Shown here: positions 12,361 through 22,906 of the stretch, piece after piece | Position numbering within the stretch: position 1 is the first letter of the stretch | How the letters are laid out: every line of letters starts with the position of its first letter | From: Ephydatia muelleri | Taxonomy: Eukaryota; Porifera; Demospongiae; Spongillida; Spongillidae | Assembly: GCA_013339895.1 (NCBI GenBank) | Contig: JABACO010000020.1 | Coordinates: 3,730,049 to 3,794,048 of the forward strand | Reading direction: 5' to 3' | Length of the DNA stretch: 64,000 nucleotides | Program-made: the position numbers and the translations under genes | Notes under the pieces: generated by a model | The model's input: the letters and a program-made list of their open reading frames with translations, nothing else | What the model was told of the DNA's origin: nothing | Databases searched by the model: none

Positions 12361-13191
12361 GGGGCCGTTCATAAATTACGTTACACACATTAAGGCTGTT
12401 TTGGACCCCCTCCCCCCCCCCCCCCCCTCCGTCACGGAACCGTCACAATAATCCTCTCCCCCCCCCCCCCCCCCCTCTTAATTACGTCACATTTGTTCCC
12501 CCCCCCCCCCCCCCCCCCCCCCCCATGAATAATCATAAATCGCTTCGAGCGTGCATATTTGGCCAGTTTCACGCCGTAATGCAACCAAAGTTCAAAGAAA
12601 CAGTTTTCGCATGCGGGCAACTGCATTGAAGTCGACCACACTACTGTCAATACTACATCATACCAGCATGAAGGTTATTCATTTCAAGGCCGCGGGCTAC
12701 CCGGCATAATTCCTTCGAGGTCAAGTGATTTTTACCAATCCAGTCTGCGTAGCATGTTTGATGATCAGGCAGTTAACTTCTTCTCATCTCTCTGCCTCAG
12801 ATAGGACAGCAACTTGAAGCGCGTGACTCTAATCATAGATAGTAGATACTATCTATGCTCTAATATAGTAATAACTCTAATATCTATGGTTTGGTTAAAC
12901 GCGCCGGTAGTCAGGCAATGCCCAACTAGGCAGCAACTAGCTCTTATATTGGCTTCTCTCGCTTATGAACCACCATATGTTTCTGCGTTTAAAGCGATCG
13001 AGCGCGTAGATCAATATTACCATGCACGACATGAATCAATTTTAGTAACCGCTAAATACCATTGTGCGTCATAGACCTGAATTCATTGTCGTGGTGACCA
13101 CGATAATGAATTATAATTCAAAATGTGACATCACGCCAACCTAACCCCCCTCCCCCCCCCCCTTTGGCGTGACGTAATTTATGAACGCCCC
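12361..13191. mobile_element. nonautonomous element with GGGGCCGTTCATAAATTACG ends
   Basis: Inverted ends GGGGCCGTTCATAAATTACG (12361) and its near-complement CGTAATTTATGAACGCCCC (ends 13191) are flanked by TAT on both sides. Long C runs follow the left end (about 12410-12426, 12459-12475, 12498-12524) and a shorter one precedes the right end (about 13150-13162). The middle (about 12530-13140) shows no recognisable protein. The superfamily is unresolved; a 3-bp duplication would fit Harbinger-like elements. Confidence 0.6.
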
Positions 13192-13360
13192 TATACAATG
13201 TACATACATGCATACGATTGCTTGCATGCCTTCCAGTAGTTGTCTCGACTGGCTGCTTCGTGTAATACGAAAGGCAAGACACTGGGTAAACTAGTAGGGC
13301 TGCATGCGCTACTCATGACCCACTGTCATAATTGGAACGAGTCTAAATGTACTGTAGATC

Positions 13361-13824
13361 TAGTCTCGTACCCAGACCCGACTGACGTAAGCATTATCGC
13401 ATAATGTATAATGCTACGTCTAGTGGGTCTGGGAAACAAGTCGAACAAAATCGTTCTACGGCACTGGAATTCGGGTGCCCAATCAAATTGCAGCGTTTTC
13501 GTGACGTCAAATTACGTAATCAAATTAAGGTTGCAACCCACAAATCACTTTACTTGAACGATGGATCTTGATGGTGTCATTTCTCGTGCATCCGAAAGAC
13601 TTGGTTTCTCTATCGTGCGTCCAAACCAGCGCAAGTCAATCAAGGCGTTCCTGGAAGGAAACGATGTTTTTGTATCCCTACCGACGGGCGGCTGTGACGC
13701 AGCTAATTAATTTGATGTCGTCACGCATGTTATTTTGAACGATTTTTGTTTCCCAGACCCACTAGACGTAGCATTATACATTATGCGATAATGCTTACGT
13801 CAGTCGGGTCTGGGTACAAGACTA
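13361..13824. mobile_element. Pack-MULE-like element carrying a RecQ helicase first exon
   Basis: A 464-bp element has inverted repeats of about 90 bp that start TAGTCTCGTACCC on the left and TAGTCTTGTACCC on the right (complement). An identical 9-bp target duplication, CTGTAGATC, lies at 13352-13360 and 13825-13833. Long TIRs and a 9-bp duplication are the hallmarks of Mutator-like elements. Between the TIRs is non-transposon sequence with an ATG reading frame for the N-terminus of a RecQ-type helicase (13561-13710). No transposase is present, so the element is nonautonomous. The near-identity of its two TIRs suggests that it moved fairly recently. Confidence 0.85.
13561..13710 (+). CDS. captured RecQ-like helicase N-terminal fragment
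   Basis: A 49-codon frame runs from ATG to TAA. It contains FSIVRPNQRKSIKAFLEGND followed by VFVSLPTGG, which matches the start of RecQ helicases: the Q-region/R-x-x-Q motif, then motif I, PTGGGKS. The match stops two residues into motif I, where the parental gene probably has an intron or where the capture ended, and the remaining residues (CDAAN) are unrelated. The lysine of the Walker A motif is absent, so there is no ATPase activity. About 100 bp upstream of the ATG lies between it and the left TIR and may be captured 5-prime UTR or promoter. Whether it is transcribed cannot be told from sequence. Confidence 0.75.
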   Translation: MDLDGVISRASERLGFSIVRPNQRKSIKAFLEGNDVFVSLPTGGCDAAN

Positions 13825-14694
13825 CTGTAGATCGGCATACGTGTCGGCGGGCAGAGGGCCATGCACGCATGTGCACGTGAACACTGTTAAAAGACGCTCG
13901 TTGGATGCCTAGCCAGACCTACTTCGTTATTGAAAGGCACAGCGACCGATATAGACTGGGGACCTAATCCCAATTGTATATCGATCCGCTTCATCAATAA
14001 CGAAGTGTATTGGATGCCTCCCCCACCCGGCACGATGCTGTGCGCATATACAATAGTGCATAAACATGTATCATGCGGCTTTAAATTTCTTATAACACTG
14101 AGTACTGATAAGTATCGTTGAATGTTGATTTATCATGCCATACAGCAAACCTGTGGCCATGAAGATCAGGTGGGCGCGGTTTGTATACATTCATATATAT
14201 GGTCAGTTTGCTACCAGACGTGACACCTACTACAAAGAGCTTAGTTAATCCCATCACGTGCATTGTCTCACAACAACCCGACGCATAAGGCAGGGCCGGG
14301 TGATTAAGGCCAGAAGCATTTCGATTTTAGAGATTTAGTTTTGAATCCGGTCGACTGGCTTTAAAGCTGCTCAGTTTTGCATACAGGTTTGAAATGGGGT
14401 TGACTGGCTTTGAAGCAGATCGACTGACTTTAAAGCGGGCAGCTGACTTTAACTCTTTGAACGCCAAGTGCATACATACATGCTCACACAACAATATAAT
14501 CATCCGTATGATGCATGTCAGTGTTGTGTTTATTACGAAGAATCGCTTTGAATACCATGTTGTACATTTACATACATGCAATTCAGTGACATGCATGTAA
14601 ACCAGCCATGTAGATGCTGAAGTCAAACCCGGTGGGGCACTGGGTGTACGCACATCTTGTGTGTCCATCATTACCTCGCACGTACGGTTGCAAC

Positions 14695-16478
14695 CAGGGT
14701 TGCCGTAGGCCAGCCAGGGGTCTGGCCTGAGGCCGGCCGGCCTGACTGCCTGGCCTGATAGGCCGACCTGTCAGGCCAATCAATTATAAATTATTCGGTG
14801 TTTAATTAATTGATACGCATGCAAAGTGATTTTGCCTCCGCTATGTCGATCGACAATTCTCCTGGTCCATCATCTTTAAACACTCCTCTGCCTTCCACTC
14901 ATCACCTCAAACCTTGTCCTAACCTCGATCTGTGGGAATAAAACTCCGAGGAGCTTGTTAGATTTGTACCGATGCGAAAGCTTAGCGGTAGCACTAACAC
15001 ATCGCTGTCTGGTCCCATTTCAAGGTCCATACATTGAAGGAGAAAAGTTACGCGGGTAAAGCTTAATTGGTGTGTCTATTGCCACAAGCCGTTCGCCAGG
15101 GAACACTCTACTCTTTTTAGGCACATTGAACGGAATCACAAGGATCAATTAAAGAAAGAAGACTCAGTAGTTTGTTCCAAAAAAGAAAAGACAATTCTAA
15201 CAGCCAAGAAATCGCAGCTGGAGCAGCATTTTTACATCTCCCTCTCACACAAAAACGAGCAGGATAAAACCATGAAACTCTTAGCACATGCATGGTGCGA
15301 AAATTTACTTCCCCCAGTTCTTGCCGACAGTCTAATGTTCAGTGAATAGTTGCATGCATTTCAAGAGGTTTCTTTAATTAACTCTTTGAACGCCAAGTGC
15401 ATATATACATGCATTGTCACACAACCATAGAATCGTCTGTGTGATGCATGTCAGCGTTGTGTTATTATAAAGAATCGCTTTGAATACCATGTTGTATATT
15501 TACATACATGCAATTCAGTGACATGCATGTAAACCAGCCATGTAGTCAAACCCAGGAGGGGCACTGGGGTGCACGCACATCTTGTGTGTCCATCTTTACC
15601 TTGCATATACGGTTGTAACAAACCATACTTATTATGAACTGGAAAAAAGCAGATGCATGGAGATGGAGTGAACTGGCATTTTAAACATGATGTTCTACAC
15701 TAATGTGGGATACACCTTCCTGTTCTGGGAGTAAATAGCATTAGTGAAGTCATCTGAACCATGTGCTCTTCAGAAGAAACATAAGCACTACAGTTGTATT
15801 TAGTAACCAATCATGTCATGTACTTATAAGGTCATTAGTGCAGCAATTATTTGCATGCATACATGGTTGCGATCTACACATTTCTTACTTACACTGCAAG
15901 GGCGTAGACAGGGAGGGGGGGGGGGCAAGGGGGCAATAGCCCCCCCCCCCCCCCCCAGTTTTATCCTATTGGTATGAAGAGCGTCAACGATGGAATCTAC
16001 TTCCCCAACGGCTGGAGCATCAATATGCTAAAGCATAATGCATGGCTGCTTCAAATGCATCAAGCCAATATTATGTAGACTCTTGCTCAGTCGCTACACA
16101 TAAATACAATGTATTTGAATTCTGCTGCTTTTTGTCAGTTATTAACTATGACAATCGTGCATTTGGTGAATGTGTAAAGTCATTTCAGTACTTCGAATTC
16201 GTATTTATTGGTTGCACCAAATCCTCCGCAATAAGATATCATAATATTTGTGTATACTGAATATAAAAATGTAATTAGGATGAAGGATTTGTATACACCA
16301 ATGAAAAGTAATAATAGTTGATGATTGAGTTTTCAATTAGAAGCCCGCCTAACATATTGCATGATGCTTAGGGTGGGCGTGGTCCGGCCTGATAGGCTAG
16401 ACCCTAGGCCTGACAGGTCAGGCCAGGCCCGTGGCCTGTCAGCCGGCCTGACAGACCGGCTGGCCTTCGGCAACCCTG
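14695..16478 (+). mobile_element. hAT element with BED zinc finger and 8-bp target duplication
   Basis: The ends are CAGGGTTGCCGTAGGCCAGCC-like at 14695 and the inverted complement ending GGCAACCCTG at 16478. An exact 8-bp duplication, GTTGCAAC, lies at 14687-14694 and 16479-16486. Repeats of ggcctgacaggcc lie just inside both ends. About 15040-15349 encodes the start of a transposase. A BED finger (WCVYC, then HSTLFRHIERNH) is followed by KEDSVVCSKKEKTIL and LAHAWCENLLPP, ending in TAG at about 15347. The catalytic part is missing, replaced by a nested MITE (15382 on), a G/C-run segment (15900-15957) and unrecognised sequence. Inactive. Confidence 0.8.
15382..15895. mobile_element. second family-A MITE, nested in the hAT element, right end lost
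   Basis: TTAA at 15378-15381 is followed by CTCTTTGAACGCCAAGTGCA and then by sequence closely parallel to the split copy around it (cagtgacatgcatgtaaacc, ttcctgttctgggagtaaa, acttataaggtca). It ends abruptly near 15895 at a grey boundary before agggcgtagacagg, without the right terminal repeat. Confidence 0.7.
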
Positions 16479-17035
16479 GTTGCAACAAACCTTACTTATT
16501 ATGAACTGGAAAAAGGTAAATGGAAATGGAGTGAACTGGGATTTGAAACATGATATTCTACACTACTGTGGGATACACCTTCCTGTTCTGGGAGTAAATA
16601 GCATTAGTGAAGTCATCTGAACAATGTGCTCTTCAGAAGAAACATAAGCACTACAGTTGTAAAGTAACCAAACATGTCATGTACTTATAAGGTCACAAAT
16701 GCGGCAAGTATTTGCATGCATGCATCATGAAATTACAACCCATGTAGAATTTATAACGGTTGTGTGCATATGCATGCATGCATGCATATATGAACTAGCG
16801 TGGAGTCCAAAGAGTTAAAGCGGGTCGGGTTTTTAATTGGGGATGGAAGTAACATATATGGGACAGTTTCCGAGAAGATGGATTGGTCACTGGTATATAT
16901 ATCATACTTATTATTATATGAGTTAATAAAAATGCATTTTAAAATTATATAATCATGTATTTTAAAATCTTTTATCTTTAAACAATATTCAATGAATAGC
17001 ATCTTGAACTCTTTCAGTTTCGAGTGCACTTTCAG

Positions 17036-18954
17036 GTTCGTGTAGGAGAAAACGAATAGAACCAAAAACGAGTCTGCGTAGGAGGATCGTACCTAGTGAA
17101 CGCAGAACGTACCATAGTGCAGAGCAACCGGGTGCTGAATTTGCATTACCAGACGAACGGTCCGATAATGTCCAGCAACTACCAGAAACCTCTCACCACA
17201 ATAACAGAGACTGCAAAAATGTTAATAGTAAGCCGTTTGTCCGCATGGTCCAATATTTATAATGTAGACGTTATGCATGCACTGAGTTCTGTTTTTGTTT
17301 CAAATATGGCCTTGCAAACTACATGTTAATAATACAGTAAATTATTTATATTTCGTATCATTCTGATGTTCAGCTCTGTTTCCAGGATCTTGCGTTGAAG
17401 AGATTAAGTGTGGAAGTCATGGTGGTGTTTACAACAGCCATGAGCATGGCATTGTCTTAGTGATCCCTGAAGGTGCCGTTGCTCAGGAAAAAGAAATAAC
17501 CATTGAAATAGGAGTGACTTTAAATGGTCCATTTACATTTCCACAAGGAATGCATCCAGTGTCCCCTATTCTGTGGCTTTGTGTGAAGGAGGAAAGTTTC
17601 TCTGGATTTAACATACCAGTTTCCATAAGAATCCCACACTGCCTTAAATGCACTACCCAAGAGTCCTGTAACAGGCTTAACTTCCTCAAAGCTGCCCACA
17701 GACACAGCCTTGAAGGTGCTGAGCTGCCATCAGAAGCACAGTATCATTTTGAAACTCTTCAGGAAGGGGTGGGTCCCACTTCTTTCCATCCTCTTCAGAG
17801 CTTTGGCACATTCGAAACAAAACACTTCTGTTCTCTGTGCATAGCTGCAAAATTAGATGAAAGTATAAAGTCAGATTTACAACACTGCCTATTCGGAGCA
17901 ATATGCAGGAAAGGACATGAAATGTGCATCCGCTTTGCAGTGTTGTACATGTTGGATACCTGTGTTCAGGTGAGGCCTTTCAGCATGGTGGTTGATTTTG
18001 GTACTAAGTTTGACATGTATTATGGATGTTCAACAGAGTACAAAACAAGTCTTCGACAATCTATATGGGAAAGGTGCTTACAGGGAGATAACACCTAGTG
18101 TGTTTAGATTTCTCAGTAATGACTTCAGCCCAGCACGCTTGAAGATTTCCTTTGAAAGAAAACTAAAATCTGGCTGGATCTGTGCACTGGAGTCATCTGA
18201 TGAGGTAAAATGATGTACAGATTGATTGTAATGTAGTTCCATGCTTGCATTCATTGATTTCATTGTACAGATTGAGCCAAATGAGGTAGAATTTTGGCAA
18301 CTGTCAGCGGAGCAACTAACCATGATGCAGAATAGTGGTGCATATCCACCATCCTTTGCTATCTGTATTACTGGTGGGTCTGAAAATGATATCCTAAAGA
18401 TAACCTTCTCTGGAAGTATGCATGATAATAAACTGATGAAAGAATTTACTCTGTCATCATCAGCTGATCTTCAAGCAACACACTATACACCTATATCCTC
18501 TTCTATTCCAACAGTAAGTAATTATGGACTGGTCTTGATCTGTTAAGTGTATGCTTATGCTTACCAATTTAATGTTGGTTTCCAGACCCTGCCATCATGC
18601 ACAGATCTAATGGGTGCAGACCTGGATGCAATCACTTCTGTTGTGATGAAAAGGCTACAGTGGGATTGGGAAAAAGTACCACATGCTTTGCAAATTCCAG
18701 ATGACACTATATTTGAAATAAAATATGATGTAAAAGGAATTCGTAAACAAATTTTTGCCCTGCTGCAGTATTGGAGAGACAGCAGCAGAAACAATTCAAA
18801 GGAAGAATTGGCTGCTACATTAAGCAGAGCTGACAATCGATTACAGTACTGCATTCATGAGGTGCTCAAAGTTCCAATCAGACAACCAGACTGTTACATA
18901 AATAGTGCGTGTACAAATAGCTCAGAGCTTATATATGTACCTGCATTAAACTGA
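17036..18954 (+). CDS. ZU5-UPA-like-death domain protein, C-terminal 517 residues (copy 2, intact)
   Basis: Five exons join in phase without a stop: 17036-17227, 17386-17969, 18037-18204, 18271-18513, 18586-18954, each bounded by GT and AG. The first encodes a basic segment (CRRKRIEPKTSLRRR) like the cytoplasmic side of a membrane anchor. The second holds a ZU5 fold (HGGVY, GIVLVIPEGAV, FPQGMHPVSPILWLC, FSGFNIPVSIRIPHC) and a Cys-rich stretch. The third and fourth resemble the UPA region (FSPARLKISFERKLKSGW, EFWQLSAEQLTMM). The last is a death domain (LQWDWEKVPHALQIPDD, LLQYWRDSSRNN, EELAATLSRADNRL) with a 20-residue tail. ZU5-UPA-death is the layout of UNC5, PIDD1 and ankyrins, where it acts in scaffold-type signalling. 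The 5-prime end is missing: homology to copy 1 stops near 16840 inside an apparent intron, and no start or membrane exon was found, so the gene may be 5-prime truncated. The tail could also derive from read-through of the original stop. Confidence 0.7.
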
Positions 18955-19314
18955 CCAAGGGGGGATTATTAGCAATTCATAATATGTTTGTTTTGTTGTT
19001 GTAATCTGTGTCATGCCCTTCTAATATACATACAAATACATTATAGGTGTCATACGCACACATCATACTTACTTAACTGTAAATTTTGAATTTGTTGTAC
19101 TCTTATGTACGAACTGATAGTGAATTGGTGGATAATGACAGCTTTCAACCAAATAAACAGTCAAAGATATGCCAACCACACGTAACAAGGCACTCCATCA
19201 ATAGCTCATCAGCTGTGAGGGAACTCCGTATAGTGCCTGTTGGTGATGTGCATACATGGCTCTGACACCTCATGAGCCTAGTAGAAGATATTAATTGATT
19301 GGCACTGCGCTTAA

Positions 19315-19898
19315 CTCTTTGTGTATACATGCATGCATGCATATGTGCATGCATGCTTGTACGTACTTGGCACACAACTGTTACAACATTCATGCATGAT
19401 TTAGATATTGCGTGCAAAAATGTGTTGATCAGTCACAACACTATGTATGATGCATGCATATGCTTCCTGCACTTGTAACCTTATAAGTACATGCACAAAG
19501 TAATTGGTACTTCTAAAGAAACCCCATTGTTCAGATGAGCCACTTCACTTCATCAATGCATCACTGAATCAATACTCCAAGAACAAGAATGCGTAGCCCA
19601 GATCAGTGTAGTATATTTCATGCCTGTTCATTGCCTTCCTTTTGCCAGTTCATATTATAGATTGTTGGAACAAAAGGTGCCAGCGGGTTATAATGGACAC
19701 ATGCACATAATGTGCTTACACTGGGACCACACACATGTTGAAACATTTGTATGACTATGGGGTTCCATGCATGTCAGTATTGTACTTGCAAGCATTTTCA
19801 AAGTGGTTTTGATCAACACAATATAACACACAGCACTGCATGAATGGCGAGGCAGATAATTCTCGTTTTGTAATCATATACACTTGGCGTTCAAAGAG
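19315..19898. mobile_element. family-A MITE, complete, TTAA on both sides
   Basis: The 584-bp copy lies between TTAA at 19311-19314 and 19899-19902. The right terminal repeat is cacttggcgttcaaagag; the left is degenerate (CTCTTTGTGTATACATGC). Its insertion site is intact and empty at 7637-7640 in the paralogous unit, so it arrived after, or in only one of, the duplicated segments. Confidence 0.85.
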
Positions 19899-20159
19899 TT
19901 AATGATTCATCTATTGGAAAATGATATGATCGGAAACATATCTTGTGACGAGTGTTGTTCGTTGTCTAAATCGCCTCTTAGCCAGACCCGAAGTTACGCT
20001 GCGGTTGGATTACATTTATGAGGCACTTAAACATGGATGATCTAATTCAGGTTCATATTTTACTTTAGTGAATAAACTGTCTTGTAAGCAGATTCACCTA
20101 TATACGTACGATGAAGAGATAGAATAGAGTATATAATGTTCGCATACAAAGATATGCAT

Positions 20160-20211
20160 GGATCGTATTCGGGACCTAGCGCATATACTCGCTAGGTCCC
20201 GAATACGATCC
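20160..20211. repeat. perfect 21-bp-arm hairpin at the axis of the inverted duplication
   Basis: ggatcgtattcgggacctagc (20160-20180) is followed, after a 10-bp spacer, by its exact complement (20191-20211). Outside the arms the symmetry continues as agatat with a 4-bp indel. It sits where the plus-strand and minus-strand copies of the ZU5/death unit meet, replacing the left end of the MITE that follows. Confidence 0.85.
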
Positions 20212-20743
20212 ATATCTCCTCACCATTCGTGCAGTGCTGTGTGTTATATTGTGTTGATCATAATCACTTTGAAAATGCATGCAGTACAATACTGACATGC
20301 ATGTAACCCCATAGTCATACAAATGTTTGAATATATGTGTGGTCCCAGTATAAGCACATTTTCTGCATGTATAACCCGCTGGCACCTTTTGTTCCAACAA
20401 CCTATAATACGAACTGGCAAAAGGAAGGCAATGAACAGGCATGAAATATACTACACTGCTCTGGGCTAAGCATTCTTGTTCTTGGAGTATTGAAGTGATG
20501 CATTAGTAAATGAAGTAGAATCATCTGAATAATGGGGTTCTTTAGAAGTACCAATTACTTTGTGCATGTACTTATAAGGTTACAAGAGCGGAAGCATATG
20601 CATGCATCATACATATAGAGTTGTGACTGATCAACACATTTTTGCACGCAGTATCTAAATCATGCACGAATGTTGTAACCAAGTGCATATAAGCATGCAT
20701 GCACATTTGCATGCATGCATGTATGCACGTGGCGTTCAAAGAG
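20212..20743. mobile_element. family-A MITE, left end replaced, TTAA on the right
   Basis: This is an inverted counterpart of the 19315-19898 copy: gtgcagtgctgtgtgttat, aagcacattttctgcatgt and aaggaaggcaatgaacagg appear in mirrored order. The right end cgtggcgttcaaagag plus TTAA (20744-20747) is intact. The left terminal repeat has been replaced by the hairpin at 20160-20211. Confidence 0.75.
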
Positions 20744-21196
20744 TTAAGCGCAGTGCCAATCAATTAATATCTTCTACTAGGCTCATGAGGTGTCAGAGCC
20801 ATGTATGCACATCACCAACAGGCACTATACGGTGTTCCCTCACAGCTGATGAGCTATTGATGGAGTGCCTTGCTACGTGTAGTTGGCATATCTTTGACTG
20901 TTTATTTGGTTGAAAGCTGTCATTATCCACCAATTCACTATCAGTTCATACATAAGTGTACAACAAATTCAAAATCTACACTTAAGTACGATGTGTGCAT
21001 ATGACACATATAATGTGCTCATATTTGTATGTAACCATGCAAAAGACATTAGAAGGGCATGAACTAGATTACAACAACAAAACAAACATATCATGAATTG
21101 CTAATAATTCCCTCTTGGTCAGTTTAATTAATGCAGGAAAGAAATAAGTATAAGCTCTGAGCTATTTGTCCATGCACTATTTATGTAACAGTCTGG

Positions 21197-22240
21197 TTAT
21201 CTGATTGGAATGTTGAGCACCTCAGCAATGCAGTACTGTAATCGATTGTCAGCTTTGCTTAATGTAGCAGCCAATTCTTCCTTTGAATTGTTTCTGCTGC
21301 TGTCTCTCCAATACTGCAGCAAGGCAAAAATTTGCTTCCGAATTCCATGTTTTATTTCATATATAGTGTCATTTGGAATTTGCAAAGCATGTGGTACTTT
21401 TTCTCAATCTCACTGTAGCCTTTTCATCACAACAGAAGTGATCGCATCCAGGTCTACACCCATTAGATCTGTGCATGATGGCAGGGTCTAGAAACAAACA
21501 TTAAATTAATAGTGTTCATAATCGGTAAGCACAAGCATACACTTAACAGACTGGGTAAATATTACTTACTGTTGGAATAGAAGAGGATATAGATGCACAG
21601 TGTATTGCTTGAAGATCAGCTGACGATGACAGAGTAAATTCTTTCGTCAGTTTATTATCATGCATACTTCCAGAGAAGGTTATCTTTAGGATATCATTTT
21701 CAGACCCACCAGTAACACAGATAGAAAAAGATGATGGATATGCACCACTATTCTGCATCATGGTTAGTTGCTCTGCTGACAGTTGCCAAACGTCTACATC
21801 ATCTGGCTCAATCTGTACAATGAAATCAATGAATGCAAGCATGGAACTACATTACAATCAATCTGCACATCATTTTACCTCATCAGATGACTCCTGTGCA
21901 CAGATCTAGCCAGATTTTAGTTTTCTTTCAAAGGAAATCTTCAAGTGTGCCGGGCTGAAGTCATTACTGAGAATCTAAACACACTAGGTGTTATCTCCCT
22001 GTAAACACTTTTCCCATATAGATTGTCGAAGACTTGTTTTGTACTCTGTTAAAAACCTCCATAATACATATCGTTATTGTGCTACTGGAAACTCAGCAGT
22101 TGTTTTCGGTTCATTGTGGTACGTTCGCAAAGGCACTCTGCGTTCCCCGTTACGGTCCTCTTATGCAGTCTCTTTTTTGGTTCTATTCACTTTCTCTTAC
22201 ACGAACTGAACGTGCACACGACAGTGAAAGAGTTCAAAAT
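21197..22240 (-). pseudogene. ZU5/death-domain gene, copy 3 (ZU5 exon deleted, stops in death domain)
   Basis: The minus-strand copy runs from the basic-exon remnant (about 22240-22080) directly into the first UPA-like exon, so the whole ZU5 exon and its flanking introns (present in copies 1 and 2) are missing. The UPA-like exons (about 22025-21870 and 21812-21570) and the death-domain exon (about 21490-21197) are recognisable. Two tryptophan codons of the death domain are TGA (near 21405-21411), in the segment that reads LQWDWEKV in copy 2. It ends at NIPIR with an early stop. It is a non-functional relic forming the right arm of the inverted duplication. Confidence 0.75.
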
Positions 22241-22484
22241 GCTAATGAAGAACGAGCGAGGCGTTATAATTAATATTTGTTTAGTTTTTATTATTATTGT
22301 ACAAACACAGAAATACGTATACATATACAGCAATAACACTAAACATAGATTCTACACAGCACCACAGCAGGTCATTACTACTAAGTAAATGAGCACACAC
22401 AACGCCTATGACTGGACAGCTGAGTGTCGACCTATAGTTAAGTTGGGATGTCAGAGCCGATGCCATATGCTTGGGATAGCAGTG

Positions 22485-22720
22485 CCCTTGCATTTGCTCT
22501 GACAAGAACCAAGTTGAGCCTACCATACAGTGTTGAGGTGCATGGCACGATTTGGAGCAATTTAGTCAAGCATGCTTCAGCTCCCCAGAAACCATAAGTC
22601 TCAACAGCCAAAGGTATGTATGATCAACCTAGCTCTGAGCACTTAACATCATTGGAGGCATGCTTCCTTTGTTCGGAAATCCGGGCAGATGATCCTGCTC
22701 TCACGCACGCTTCATTGAGG
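22485..22720 (-). mobile_element. retroelement C-terminal domain fossil (copy 2 of 5)
   Basis: Minus-strand pieces ILNEACVRAGSSARISEQRK, IPLAVETYGFWGAEA and YGRLNLVLVRANARAL follow the order seen in the other copies. The last is the usual end of this protein family. Broken fragment. Confidence 0.65.
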
Positions 22721-22800
22721 ATTCTTGATTAAGCGGTATTCCTAAGTTGGTGTGTGGCGTGACAAGTTTGGGCGTGGTGACCTAAGGAATCTAACGACAT

Positions 22801-22906
<106 letters not shown>

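Larger units (their letters stand above)
14449..16818. mobile_element. TTAA-flanked MITE (family A), split by a hAT insertion
   Basis: The left end is TTAA then CTCTTTGAACGCCAAGTGCA (14449 on); the right end is CCAAAGAG then TTAA (16815-16818). The two halves (14453-14686 and 16487-16814) are continuous once the hAT element at 14695-16478 and one copy of its 8-bp duplication are removed. Five other copies or fragments of this family are in the window (15382, 19315, 20212, 42080, 60042). The ends and the TTAA duplication fit piggyBac- or Kolobok-type mobilisation; no transposase is encoded. The interior is rich in gcatgcatg. Confidence 0.8.

Noticed and set aside
12432-12650. Gly-rich open frame
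   Set aside because: Created by long C runs inside a transposable element.
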